Assembly (NCBI GenBank): GCA_027021615.1
Contig: JALUTY010000114.1
Location: forward strand, 19,771 to 83,770
Direction: 5' to 3'
DNA from: a bacterium
GTDB taxonomy: Bacteria > Desulfobacterota > Deferrisomatia > Deferrisomatales > Deferrisomataceae
DNA: 64,000 nucleotides
Part shown: piece after piece, positions 42,842 through 50,566 of the stretch
How positions within the stretch are numbered: position 1 is the first letter of the stretch
How the letters are laid out: each line of letters opens with the position of its first letter
Notes under the pieces: generated by a model
What the model was told of the DNA's origin: nothing
The model's database searches: none
What the model saw: only the letters and a program-made list of their open reading frames with translations
Program-made: the position numbers and the translations under genes

Positions 42842-44161
42842 ATGCCCCCCCATACTCGCCTCCTAAACCGAAACTTCGTCCTTTTTTGGCAGGGGCAGTT
42901 CGTGAGTCTGGCTGGCTCCTCCCTGAGCAGCATGGCCCTTTCGTTGTGGGTGGTGGATGCCACCGGTTCAGCCACCTTGCTCGGTACCCTCGCTATGGCG
43001 ACCTCGACGGTCAACCTAGTGATAGGGCCCTTCGGGGGAGCCGTGGCCGACCGTTTCTCCCGAAGGACGATCCTGGTGTTGAGTGATGTGGCTTACGGCG
43101 CCCTTGCCTTCATCCATGTCGGCCTGTTTTCGCTCTATGCGATCCAGCCTACGGCGACCGTAGTGCTCCTGTTCACCGCACAAATGACGGCAGCCGTTGT
43201 AACTGGCTTCTTCAATCCCGCCGCATGGGCGATAACCCCGGATCTGGTGCCCTCGGCGAAGGTGCCCGCAGCCAACGCCTTGGCTGCGGGCTCGGCCCAA
43301 ACTGCCGTTTTGATCGGTCGGGGGGCAGGAGGGCTTCTATATCGGTTGATCGGGGCCCCGGCTCTCTTCTTGCTGGATGGCGCCACATTTCTTTTCAGTG
43401 CAGGGAGCGAGATCTTCATTTGCACCTCACAGCGTCCTAGGAGCATAGGCACCTCTGGGAGGCGTTTGGCAGACCAACTGGTGATGGATATCCGGCAGGG
43501 ACTTCGGTACGTATGGAGCCGGCCTGAGCTGCGGGCTGCAGTGGTGTTGAACGCAGGAATGGTCCTGTTCCTAGACCCCGTGATCATGTTGCTGCCCTTT
43601 TTCGTAAAAGATCCGCGGTTTCTCGGCGTTCCGGACGATTGGCTTGGGTACCTGACGATGTCCATGGGGTGCGGTTCTTTGGTCGGCGCGGCCGTAGCCG
43701 TACGATTGCAAACCAAAGACCGGGATCTTGCCACCCTGTTCACGGCAGCCTCCGTGGCCATCGGCCTGGGTTACAGCAGCCTCGGGTTCCTGCGTTCACC
43801 CTGGGGGGCGGCGGTGTTACTCATGGGCACCAGCGCGATCCAAGGTTTGACTGGCAACGTGCTTCTGTCCAGGCTTCAGACTCGGGTTCCGGAGGGGCTG
43901 AGATCCCGAGTGCTGACCACCCAGCAAACGCTGACCATGCTTGCCGCGCCGCCGGCTCTTGCCGTGGCTGGTGTGGCCGCAGACGCCTCGGGCCGGCGTT
44001 TAGACGTGCTTTTCTTGGTATGCGGGCTCGGCGCTGCTCTAGCGGGCCTATACGCTTCGACCCGTTCGGGATTCCGGCGGCTTCTGAGCACTCACGTACC
44101 TTTGAAGTGCAGCGGTCGAACCCAGGGAGACACGCCTATCGGCGAGGGCGCGTGTCCGTGA
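42842..44161 (+). CDS. MFS efflux transporter (MFS_3 / enterobactin-exporter-like)
   Basis: 439 residues, twelve predicted membrane helices. N-terminal NFVLFWQGQFVSLAGSSLSS and GAVADRFSRRTILVLSD (the MFS loop 2-3 motif) place it among EntS/MefA-type exporters. It is visibly less GC-rich, with different codon use from the surrounding genes, and the adjoining DNA carries repeat edges, both signs of transfer. Its stop is about 310 bases before the first small cysteine peptide gene on the same strand, so it is the obvious candidate exporter for that product. AGAGGA lies about eleven bases before the ATG. Confidence 0.85.
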   Translation: MPPHTRLLNRNFVLFWQGQFVSLAGSSLSSMALSLWVVDATGSATLLGTLAMATSTVNLVIGPFGGAVADRFSRRTILVLSDVAYGALAFIHVGLFSLYAIQPTATVVLLFTAQMTAAVVTGFFNPAAWAITPDLVPSAKVPAANALAAGSAQTAVLIGRGAGGLLYRLIGAPALFLLDGATFLFSAGSEIFICTSQRPRSIGTSGRRLADQLVMDIRQGLRYVWSRPELRAAVVLNAGMVLFLDPVIMLLPFFVKDPRFLGVPDDWLGYLTMSMGCGSLVGAAVAVRLQTKDRDLATLFTAASVAIGLGYSSLGFLRSPWGAAVLLMGTSAIQGLTGNVLLSRLQTRVPEGLRSRVLTTQQTLTMLAAPPALAVAGVAADASGRRLDVLFLVCGLGAALAGLYASTRSGFRRLLSTHVPLKCSGRTQGDTPIGEGACP

Positions 44162-44237
44162 GAAGAATACCGGATCCTGTTGGCAACCCACAAAACGGCC
44201 TCTCTCTGGTCTAGTCCAGTCCAGCCCAGTCCAGTCC

Positions 44238-44266
44238 TTGACGTGGAAAGGCACTCCCTGTATTCT
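44238..44266 (+). promoter_or_regulatory. Probable promoter of the cysteine-peptide/radical SAM cassette
   Basis: TTGACG (44238-44243), a 17-base spacer and TATTCT (44261-44266). It lies directly after a run of CCAGT repeats and about 200 bases before the first peptide gene. The long leader contains a GGTTATTAACC palindrome (44401-44411) and a GCCCCCG/CGGGGGC hairpin (about 44424-44444) that could be regulatory. Confidence 0.55.
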
Positions 44267-44473
44267 CGTCCCACTTTTTCCCGAGAATTGACTCACAACC
44301 GCTCCAGGGAAGCTTATGGGCCCGAGGGGGTGATAAGCGGGGGCTGGACCAATGCGGAGGAGGGGCCGCAATGGCGCATTCTTTTGTGGCCTAGTTAGGG
44401 GGTTATTAACCAATAATGATAGGCCCCCGCTTGTGCCGGGGGCTATGACTCACCCTAGCGCGGAGGTCGAGGC

Positions 44474-44587
44474 ATGGTCGAGAAAGCGGTCGAGATCCTT
44501 GAGGAAGGGAAGGACGTCAGGCAGGTTGCCGCAAGTGGGGACTGCTGCAAGACTGGTCCCGAGGCTTTGCGTACTCCCGGCGATTGA
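44474..44587 (+). CDS. Putative RiPP precursor peptide 1
   Basis: 37 residues, preceded by GGAGG seven bases before the ATG. The leader-like half reads MVEKAVEILEEGKDVRQVAA, then SGDCCKTGPEALRTPGD. It shares EGKDVR, VAA and CCKTGPE-x-LRT with the second peptide, with the Cys pair at 24-25 in both. Conservation is strongest in the cysteine core. A radical SAM/SPASM maturase follows, the standard arrangement of a ribosomally made, modified peptide. Geopeptide and SbtA-type peptides of Geobacter relatives are the nearest thing I know, but I cannot confirm membership. Confidence 0.7.
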   Translation: MVEKAVEILEEGKDVRQVAASGDCCKTGPEALRTPGD

Positions 44588-44679
44588 CGTCGAGACAAGC
44601 TGAAAGCTAGCGTGTGCGGGTGCTGAGTTGTGCGCCGATAGAAAGATCTAACCCCCAACCCCAGCGCGGAGGGCGAGCC

Positions 44680-44796
44680 ATGCGCGAGCAGGAGATCCAG
44701 GTCGTTCACGAGGGGAAGGACGTGCGGGAGGTCGCTGCAACGGCGGAGTGCTGCAAGACCGGCCCTGAGAATCTGCGGACCACGGGCGGCGGCTGA
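44680..44796 (+). CDS. Putative RiPP precursor peptide 2
   Basis: 38 residues: MREQEIQVVHEGKDVREVAA, then TAECCKTGPENLRTTGGG. It is a paralogue of the peptide 92 bases upstream; even the untranslated block before the ATG is duplicated (AGCGCGGAGG in both). Cys24-Cys25 and the following KTGPE are the invariant core. The C-terminus ends in three glycines. It lies 66 bases before the radical SAM start, with a perfect hairpin in between. Confidence 0.7.
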   Translation: MREQEIQVVHEGKDVREVAATAECCKTGPENLRTTGGG

Positions 44797-44803
44797 TTCG
44801 GCG

Positions 44804-44826
44804 GGCGGGAGCCAAAGGCTCCCGCC
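44804..44826 (+). terminator. Hairpin between the precursor peptides and the maturase (attenuator-like)
   Basis: GGCGGGAGCC, loop AAA, GGCTCCCGCC, then TTTGCTGT: ten perfect base pairs with a weak T run. At this place it would let most transcripts stop after the peptides or protect their 3' ends, giving more peptide than enzyme, as is common in RiPP operons. Confidence 0.6.
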
Positions 44827-44862
44827 TTTGCTGTCTCCACCCCGGTGGAGAGGCTCTCCCCC

Positions 44863-46227
44863 ATGCCGCTCTCTCGCTATCTCAAGGTGTTTCCGGACCC
44901 GGATCGGCCGGGTCGGGTTCTGGTGTTCTCGACCCGCCGCGGATCGATCGTCCGGCTGCCGAGCGCCCTCCTCCGGGGCCTGGAGGAAGGCGCCCCCAGC
45001 CTTTCGGAGGGCTCCCTGGCGGCCCTCCGACGGGTGGGGGTGTGGGTGGACGACCCGGAGGCGGAGCACCGGCAGGTGTGGGGCTACCTGGGGGAGGTGA
45101 ACCGGGTGAGCCCGGTGCTCGTGGCCGCCGTGATCGTGGGCATGGCGTGCAACTTCGCCTGCCCGTACTGCTACGAGGGAGCGGACAAGGGCCCGGGCGC
45201 CATGGACGAGGCGACGGCCGAGGCGCTCGTGGCGTACCTGCTCGACCGGCTCGGGTCCCGCCACGAGCGGCTGCTCGTGGACGTGTACGGCGGCGAGCCG
45301 CTCCTCTACCTGGCGACGATCCGATCGTTGGCCTCCCGCCTCCGGGAGGGATGCGCGAACCGGGGGGTGGACCTCGAGCTGAGGCTGGTGACCAACGGAA
45401 GCCGCCTCACCCCGGACGTGCTGGACGCGCTGCTTCCCCTGGGGCTCAAGGGGGCCCAGGTGACCCTAGACGGCCCCCCGGATCTTCACGACCGGAGCCG
45501 GCCCTACCGGGACGGACGGGGCAGCTTCCACGACATCGTGGAGAACCTCAGGCAGTGCGCTCCCCGGGTCCCGGTGGGGGTGGGGGCCAATCTCACCCGG
45601 CGCACCTGGCGGCGGTTCCCGGAGCTGCTCGACCTCCTGGTCGCTGCCGGCCTGGGGCCGGACCGGGTCGCCCAGGTGCGGTTCAGCCCGGTGCTCCCGG
45701 CCGACGGAGCTGACCCGGCCTGCGGGGCCTGCGCCTCCACGGCCGAGCCGTGGGTGGCCGAGGCGGTGATCACCCTGGACCGGGCCGTCCGGAGCCGCGG
45801 ATACCGGGTGCCGAAGCTCTCGCCCTCGCCGTGCATGGCCGACCTGGACCACGCCATCACCGTGAACTGGGACGGCACCCTCACCCGCTGCCCCGCCCTG
45901 ATCAACCGCCCCGAGTTCGTGGTGGGAACCCTGGAGGGAGGCATCTCGTCCGGGCCCGATCCGTTCCGGGTTCCCCGGTGGGAACGGCACGCTCCGTGCC
46001 GGGAGTGTGTCTACCTCCCCCTGTGCTTCGGAGGCTGCCGGTACCGGAAGCTCCTGCGGGACGGCACGATGGAAGGGGTGGACTGCCAGAGATCGTTCTG
46101 GGACCGGGTGCTGGAGCCCCTCGTGGTGGCCGAGGCGCGAGCGCAGGATCAGAAGGGCCCCGGATCGTCCCCTACCCCCGGACCTCCACCGGCAGCAGAC
46201 CGGTCATCTCCACCCCCCGCGGGGTGA
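44863..46227 (+). CDS. Radical SAM/SPASM peptide maturase
   Basis: 454 residues. An N-terminal domain of about 85 residues precedes the radical SAM barrel with Cys96, Cys100, Cys103 (CNFACPYC) and the DVYGGEPLL and LVTNGSRL motifs. The C-terminal SPASM region (about 315-420) has cysteines in SPSPCMAD, LTRCPALI, CRECVYLPLCFGGC and VDCQRS, enough for two further 4Fe-4S clusters. SPASM enzymes of this type install thioether, C-C or heterocycle changes on small peptides. It lies directly after two Cys-Cys peptides. ATG at 44863 follows GGAGAGG. The last residues are Pro-rich and overlap the 3' end of the convergent sfsA gene by 56 bases. Confidence 0.85.
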   Translation: MPLSRYLKVFPDPDRPGRVLVFSTRRGSIVRLPSALLRGLEEGAPSLSEGSLAALRRVGVWVDDPEAEHRQVWGYLGEVNRVSPVLVAAVIVGMACNFACPYCYEGADKGPGAMDEATAEALVAYLLDRLGSRHERLLVDVYGGEPLLYLATIRSLASRLREGCANRGVDLELRLVTNGSRLTPDVLDALLPLGLKGAQVTLDGPPDLHDRSRPYRDGRGSFHDIVENLRQCAPRVPVGVGANLTRRTWRRFPELLDLLVAAGLGPDRVAQVRFSPVLPADGADPACGACASTAEPWVAEAVITLDRAVRSRGYRVPKLSPSPCMADLDHAITVNWDGTLTRCPALINRPEFVVGTLEGGISSGPDPFRVPRWERHAPCRECVYLPLCFGGCRYRKLLRDGTMEGVDCQRSFWDRVLEPLVVAEARAQDQKGPGSSPTPGPPPAADRSSPPPAG

Positions 46228-46885
46228 CCCGGGTCGCCAGGGCGTAGACCTCCACCCCGGCCGCCCGGGCCCGGGCGAGCCCCTCCGCGTAGGCCGGATC
46301 GATGCCGGCCGCGGGCTCGAACCGGTCGCCGTCGGCCCGCTGCACCACGTACACCATGGCGGCCCGGTGGCCTTCGCGCACCCGGGCCGCGAGCTCCTCC
46401 AGGTGCCGGAGCCCCCGGGCCGTCACGGCGTCGGGGAAGCGGGCCGCTCCCCCTTCGACCAAGGTGACGTTCTTCACCTCCACCCAGCACTCTCCGGAAG
46501 GGCCCCGCAACAGGAGGTCCACGCGGCTGCGCGCTCCCATCCGTTTCTCCCGGAGCACCTCCGTGAACCCACGGAGCCCGGGCACGGCGCCGCGGCGCAC
46601 GGCCTCCTCCACCAGGCGGTTGGGAACGCCGGTGTCGATGCCGACCCAGAAGCCGTCTGCCTCGATGGCCTTCCAGGTGTAGCGGAGCTTGCGCTTTGGG
46701 TTGCGGCTGTCCCACAGCAGGGCCCGGTGCCCCGGGAACAGGCACCCCTTCATGGAGCCGGTGTTCGGGCAGTGGGCCACGGTGGGGGTGCCGTCCTCGA
46801 GCACCATGTCCGCCAGGAACCGCTTTCGGCGGCCGTGGAACACGGCGAACACCCGGGGCTCGGGGAACGGGACGAACGGGTTCAA
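46172..46885 (-). CDS. sfsA: SfsA family protein
   Basis: 237 residues matching SfsA throughout: FHGRRKRFLADMVLEDG, VAHCPNTGSMKGC, KLRYTWKAIEADGFWVGIDT, SRVDLLL and the nuclease-like VEVKNVTLVEGGAARFPDAV block. SfsA has been linked to sugar fermentation and has a nuclease-like C-terminal fold; the true role is unsettled. The start is TTG at 46885, supported by GGAGG seven bases upstream. It is convergent with and overlaps the maturase gene. Confidence 0.92.
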   Translation of the reverse strand: MNPFVPFPEPRVFAVFHGRRKRFLADMVLEDGTPTVAHCPNTGSMKGCLFPGHRALLWDSRNPKRKLRYTWKAIEADGFWVGIDTGVPNRLVEEAVRRGAVPGLRGFTEVLREKRMGARSRVDLLLRGPSGECWVEVKNVTLVEGGAARFPDAVTARGLRHLEELAARVREGHRAAMVYVVQRADGDRFEPAAGIDPAYAEGLARARAAGVEVYALATRVTPRGVEMTGLLPVEVRG

Positions 46886-46951
46886 GGCGGCGACCTCCGG
46901 GTCCGATCAGAACACAACGAGGGACCCCTTTGCGCGCGGGAGGAGAACGGC

Positions 46952-47155
46952 ATGCGAGGGCTCGGGTGGATCGTGATTCTACTGGGTCTCCTGGGCGCAG
47001 GGTACCTGGTGGCCCAGGACCTGGGGGTGCTCCAGGGGCGGCGCGAGGGTCGGGCCGTGCTGGAGCCTCTGGAGCGGGCCAAAGAGGCGGCTCGAGGGGT
47101 GCAGGACGCCGAGAACGCGCTCAAAAAGGCCCTGGAGAAGATCCAGAAGGAGTAG
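46952..47155 (+). CDS. Small membrane-anchored protein, unknown function
   Basis: 67 residues. One N-terminal membrane helix (WIVILLGLLGAGYLVAQ) is followed by a charged, helical, probably coiled-coil tail (LEPLERAKEAARGVQDAENA). GGAGGAGAA precedes the ATG. No family recognised. It is divergent from sfsA with only 66 bases between starts. Confidence 0.6.
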   Translation: MRGLGWIVILLGLLGAGYLVAQDLGVLQGRREGRAVLEPLERAKEAARGVQDAENALKKALEKIQKE

Positions 47156-47170
47156 CGGGCCTCGCGAACC

Positions 47171-47468
47171 GGGGGGCAAGGGGCCTAATGTTTTTTACTA
47201 AGACCTTCAAACGTATTGCCAGGGTACGGGGTGGGGGCCTGGTTCCGGCCGGGCGCGAGTGCGGCATCCGATCGCCGCGCCTTCTCATGCCGCCGCTTAC
47301 CCGTCGATCCAGGCCACGATAGCGAAAACCTCGGGATCCGGAGGGGATCCGCACGTTCGGAGGGCGCGGCGAGCGAAGGGGCCACACCCGGCGCTCCATC
47401 AGACCCCCACCCCGTACTCCCTAAGGGGAAGGGGGCACGGGCCTGGCAATACTTTAGTAGCACAACTT
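47171..47468. repeat. Dispersed palindromic repeat, copy B (possibly nested)
   Basis: Inner arms GTACGGGGTGGGGG (47224-47237) and its exact inverse (47404-47417). Outside these are GTATTGCCAGG near 47214 and the inverse CCTGGCAATAC near 47445. A second left end GGGGCAAGGGGCCT lies at 47173, as if one element had entered another. It fills the whole gap between the small membrane protein gene and tonB; no gene is present. Confidence 0.65.
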
Positions 47469-47472
47469 GGGA

Positions 47473-48273
47473 TCACTCCAGCCGGTAGTCGAACTGGGCG
47501 AACAGGCGCAGCCGGCGGATGCTCCAGTGGGCGGGGAACGCCGGAAACACGGCCCGCCGCACGGCTGCCGCGGCCTCCTCGTCGAGCAGCGGGCTGCCGG
47601 AGCTCCGGCTCACCTTGACCTCCTCGGCCCGGCCGTCCGGGGTGAGGGTGAACCCGATCACCACGCTCCCGGGCCGGCCGGCCCCGAGGAGCGCCTCCTT
47701 CCACCTCCACGACACGTCGATGGCGTTCTGCACCCGTTCCAGGTAGCCTCGGTACCGGGTGTCGGCCTGGCCGAGCCACAGCGTGGCCTCTTTGGCTCCC
47801 CCTGCCGGGTCGGGCGCCCCGGCAGGGGCCCGGGCGATCTCCCGGGTCGAGGGCAGCAGGTCGGCCAGCCGGGGGAGCGTGGGCTCGGGTTTCGGCTCAG
47901 GTGGCGGGGGCGCCGGCCGAGGTGGGGCCGGCGGCGTCTCCTCCGGCTTCTGGACCACCGGGGCCGGCTCAGGGGGGCGAGCCGCCGGCTGGGGGGCCGG
48001 CTTGGGCCGAGAGGGGTTCCGCGGGGGCTCAGGCCGGGGTTTGGGCCGGGCCACAGGCTTCGGCTTGGGGAACCGCCGGGGCTTCGGCCTGGGCTCGGCC
48101 CGCGGGGCCGGCGACGGCAGCTCCCGCATCTCCACGATCACGGCCTCGGGCTCCGACCGGTCGGGCGTGGGGGGAGGCGGCACCCACCAGGCGGCCGCCA
48201 GATGCACGGCCAGCGACAGGGCCAGCGCGAGCAGGGGCGGGAGCAGGTCGGACCTCAGGTCGATGGGTTCCAT
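47473..48273 (-). CDS. TonB family energy transducer
   Basis: 266 residues: a membrane anchor at about 12-32, a long Pro/Lys/Arg/Glu-rich periplasmic spacer (about 34-150) and a TonB C-terminal domain (RYRGYLERVQNAIDVSWRWK, then VVIGFTLTPDGRAEEVKV and AVFPAFPAHW). It passes proton-motive energy from ExbB-ExbD to outer-membrane receptors such as the one at 40621. No exbB or exbD is in the window. The 3' end abuts repeat B. Confidence 0.88.
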   Translation of the reverse strand: MEPIDLRSDLLPPLLALALSLAVHLAAAWWVPPPPTPDRSEPEAVIVEMRELPSPAPRAEPRPKPRRFPKPKPVARPKPRPEPPRNPSRPKPAPQPAARPPEPAPVVQKPEETPPAPPRPAPPPPEPKPEPTLPRLADLLPSTREIARAPAGAPDPAGGAKEATLWLGQADTRYRGYLERVQNAIDVSWRWKEALLGAGRPGSVVIGFTLTPDGRAEEVKVSRSSGSPLLDEEAAAAVRRAVFPAFPAHWSIRRLRLFAQFDYRLE

Positions 48274-48334
48274 GGGCTCGGTCAGGCCAGGCGGTCGGCC
48301 ACCTCCGGATGGGGCCTTCGGTCCGCTGGAGGGC

Positions 48335-48518
48335 TAGCCCGCATTATTCATGAAGCCTTCTGCTGCAACCGCCGATTGCACGCCATCTCGGGGCGTGCTC
48401 GCGCCTCGGGGCTCGACGTACCGTCCAGTACGCCTGCGCCCCTCGTGCGCTCGTGCTTGCCCCGATCTGACGCACACTCGACGGTTTCGCGACGAACGCT
48501 CATGAATAATGCGGGCTA
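48335..48518. mobile_element. 184-bp MITE, copy 2
   Basis: Ends TAGCCCGCATTATTCATGA and TCATGAATAATGCGGGCTA are perfect inverses. It is about 96% identical to copy 1 at 19401-19584. Both ends are flanked by C on the left and G on the right, so CTAG appears at each boundary, a possible four-base target duplication. Confidence 0.8.
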
Positions 48519-48568
48519 GGATGTTAATTAAGCCGGCGGATAAGCAGGCGCTATCGCTCCGTGCTCGG

Positions 48569-48757
48569 AGGGGCAAGGGACCTGCCTCCGGCCGGGCACG
48601 AAGCCGGGCATGAGATTCGCCGCGCAGGCACGGGACCAAAGAGCTGGTTTCATGACAACTCGGTGGAATTCGAACCGTTTCGCGGTCCGAGCGTCAGAGG
48701 CGCTGCGCGGCGAGCGAAGGGGCCGCACCCGGCTCTCCGGCAGGTCCCTTTGCCCCT
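48569..48757. repeat. Dispersed palindromic repeat, copy C
   Basis: Arms AGGGGCAAGGGACCTGCC (48569-48586) and GGCAGGTCCCTTTGCCCCT (48739-48757). The interior (GATTCGCCGCGCAGGCACG) matches copy D. No gene lies between the tonB start and the aminotransferase start; the gap holds this repeat and the MITE. Confidence 0.65.
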
Positions 48758-48924
48758 CTCTCCGAGGCGACGCGCCTATTTTGTCGCCGGATCGATCATA
48801 CCGTCCACGTGCCTTCGTGAGGGTAGAGCAGGGGCCCGGTGGGGGCAAGGGACGCCTTGCCGATTCGGGAAACCGGCTGTTATGATCGCGCCTTCGACCC
48901 CTTTGCAGCGGAGAGCCGCGTACC

Positions 48925-50109
48925 ATGACCGAACCCCCGACCGGTCCGTGCCGATCTCCGGTGTCCCGCCGGGCCCAGGCCCTGCCCAGCTTCATCGCCA
49001 TGGACGTGCTGGAGACCGCCCAGGCCATGGAGCGGGGCGGTGCGCACGTGGTGCACCTGGAGGTGGGCGAGCCGGACTTCGACACCCCCGAGCCGGTGCG
49101 GCGGGCCGCGGCCGCGGCCCTGGAGGCGGGGGAGACCCACTACACCCACAGCCTGGGCCTATACGAGCTGCGCGCCGAGATCTCGGCCCACTACCGGGCC
49201 CGGTACGGGGTGGACGTGGACCCGGACCGGGTCATCGTCACCTCCGGCTCGTCCCCGGCCTTGTTCCTGACCTTTGCCGCGCTCCTGGACCCCGGGGACC
49301 AGGTGGTCCTGACCGACCCGTGCTACGCCTGCTACCCACCCATGGTGGAGTTCTGCGGCGGCGAGCCGGTGTCCGTGCGCGTGCACGAGGCAGACGCGTT
49401 TCAGTTCGTGCCCAAGGACCTCACCGGCCCCGTGGGGCCCCGGACCAAGGCGGTGCTGGTCAACTCGCCGGCCAACCCCACCGGCACCCTGATCGACCGG
49501 GACCGCCTGGCCGAGGTGGTGCGGCGGGCCGAGGCCGCCGGGGCCTACGTGGTGTCGGACGAGATCTACCACGGCCTGGTGTACGAGGGCCGGGAGCACT
49601 CGGTGCTGGAGTTCACGGACCGGGCGTTCGTGATCAACGGGTTCTCCAAGCTCTACGCCATGACCGGGTGGCGTCTGGGGTACGTGATCGCGCCCCCGGA
49701 GTTCGTCCGGCCCATGCAGAAGCTCCAGCAGAACTTCTTCATCTCGGCCAACGCGTTCGTGCAGCGGGCCGGCATCGCGGCCCTTACCCAGACCGACGGG
49801 CACGTGGCCGAGATGCGCGCCACCTACGACCGCCGCCGACGGTACATGATCCAGCGGCTGGAGGGGATGGGGTTCCGGTTCCGGTGTCAACCCACGGGCG
49901 CGTTCTACGTGTTCGTGAACGTGGGGCACCTGACCGACGACACCTACCGTCTGGCCTTCGAGATCCTCGAGAAGGCCCGGGTCGGGTGCACCCCGGGGGT
50001 GGACTTTGGAAAGGGGGGAGAGGGGTATCTCCGGTTCACCTACGCCAACTCCATCGAGAACATCCGGGAGGGCATGGACCGGCTCGAGGCCTTCCTGCGG
50101 TCCCGGTGA
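48925..50109 (+). CDS. Class I/II pyridoxal-phosphate aminotransferase
   Basis: 394 residues of fold type I. Features are the GEPDFDTPEPV substrate loop, VTSGSSPALFL, NSPANPTGTL, SDEIYHGLVYEG and the PLP lysine in INGFSKLYAMTGWRLGY, with an R near the C-terminus (YLRFTYANS). It transfers amino groups between an amino acid and a 2-oxo acid; close relatives are aspartate or broad-range aromatic/branched-chain aminotransferases. Followed 25 bases later by the DUF1178 gene. Confidence 0.9.
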   Translation: MTEPPTGPCRSPVSRRAQALPSFIAMDVLETAQAMERGGAHVVHLEVGEPDFDTPEPVRRAAAAALEAGETHYTHSLGLYELRAEISAHYRARYGVDVDPDRVIVTSGSSPALFLTFAALLDPGDQVVLTDPCYACYPPMVEFCGGEPVSVRVHEADAFQFVPKDLTGPVGPRTKAVLVNSPANPTGTLIDRDRLAEVVRRAEAAGAYVVSDEIYHGLVYEGREHSVLEFTDRAFVINGFSKLYAMTGWRLGYVIAPPEFVRPMQKLQQNFFISANAFVQRAGIAALTQTDGHVAEMRATYDRRRRYMIQRLEGMGFRFRCQPTGAFYVFVNVGHLTDDTYRLAFEILEKARVGCTPGVDFGKGGEGYLRFTYANSIENIREGMDRLEAFLRSR

Positions 50110-50134
50110 TCCGGCCCGCGTACCCGGAGACGCT

Positions 50135-50566
50135 ATGATCACGTTCGACCTGTCGTGCGATCAGGGCCACCGTTTCGAAGGCTGGTTCCGCAACCGCCAG
50201 GAGTTCGAGCGCCAGCTCGGCGAGGGGCTTCTGGTGTGCCCCCTGTGCGGGTCGGGAAAGGTCCGCAAGGAGCCCTGCGCCCCTGCGGTGCACGTGGGCC
50301 GCCGCACGGCTCCCGAGCGGCCCGAGGCCGGGCCGAGGGATAGGGGCAGGCCCCGGCCCGAGGCGTTCTTCCTGGCCCTGGCCCGGTTCGTGGAGAGGAA
50401 CTTCGAGGACGTGGGAGGCCGGTTTGCGGAAGAGGCCCGCAAGATCCACAGAGGTGAGGCCGAGGCCCGGAACATCCGGGGTACCACGACCTCGGAAGAG
50501 GAGGAGGCCCTCCGGGAGGAGGGCGTGGAGTTCCTGAAGGTCCCCCTGCCCAAGTACGATGCCTGA
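50135..50566 (+). CDS. DUF1178 family protein
   Basis: 143 residues. Starts MITFDLSCDQGHRFEGWF, then a CPLCGSGKVRKEPCAP zinc-ribbon-like segment, and ends in a conserved helical part with ARKIHRGEAEARNIRGTTT and EGVEFLKVPLPKYDA. This is the typical DUF1178 layout; function unknown. Its stop overlaps the start of the next gene by eight bases. Confidence 0.88.
   Translation: MITFDLSCDQGHRFEGWFRNRQEFERQLGEGLLVCPLCGSGKVRKEPCAPAVHVGRRTAPERPEAGPRDRGRPRPEAFFLALARFVERNFEDVGGRFAEEARKIHRGEAEARNIRGTTTSEEEEALREEGVEFLKVPLPKYDA

Noticed and set aside
44352..44603. 83-codon open frame across the peptide 1 region in another frame
   Set aside because: It is Arg/Pro/Ser-rich with no conservation in the duplicated unit. 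The conserved frame is that of the CCKTGPE peptides.
44474..44640. Reading the TGA stop of peptide 1 as selenocysteine, giving a longer Cys-rich tail
   Set aside because: Selenopeptides of the SbtA kind exist, but there is no visible SECIS-like hairpin after the codon, and peptide 2, the paralogue, ends at the same relative place without any TGA inside.
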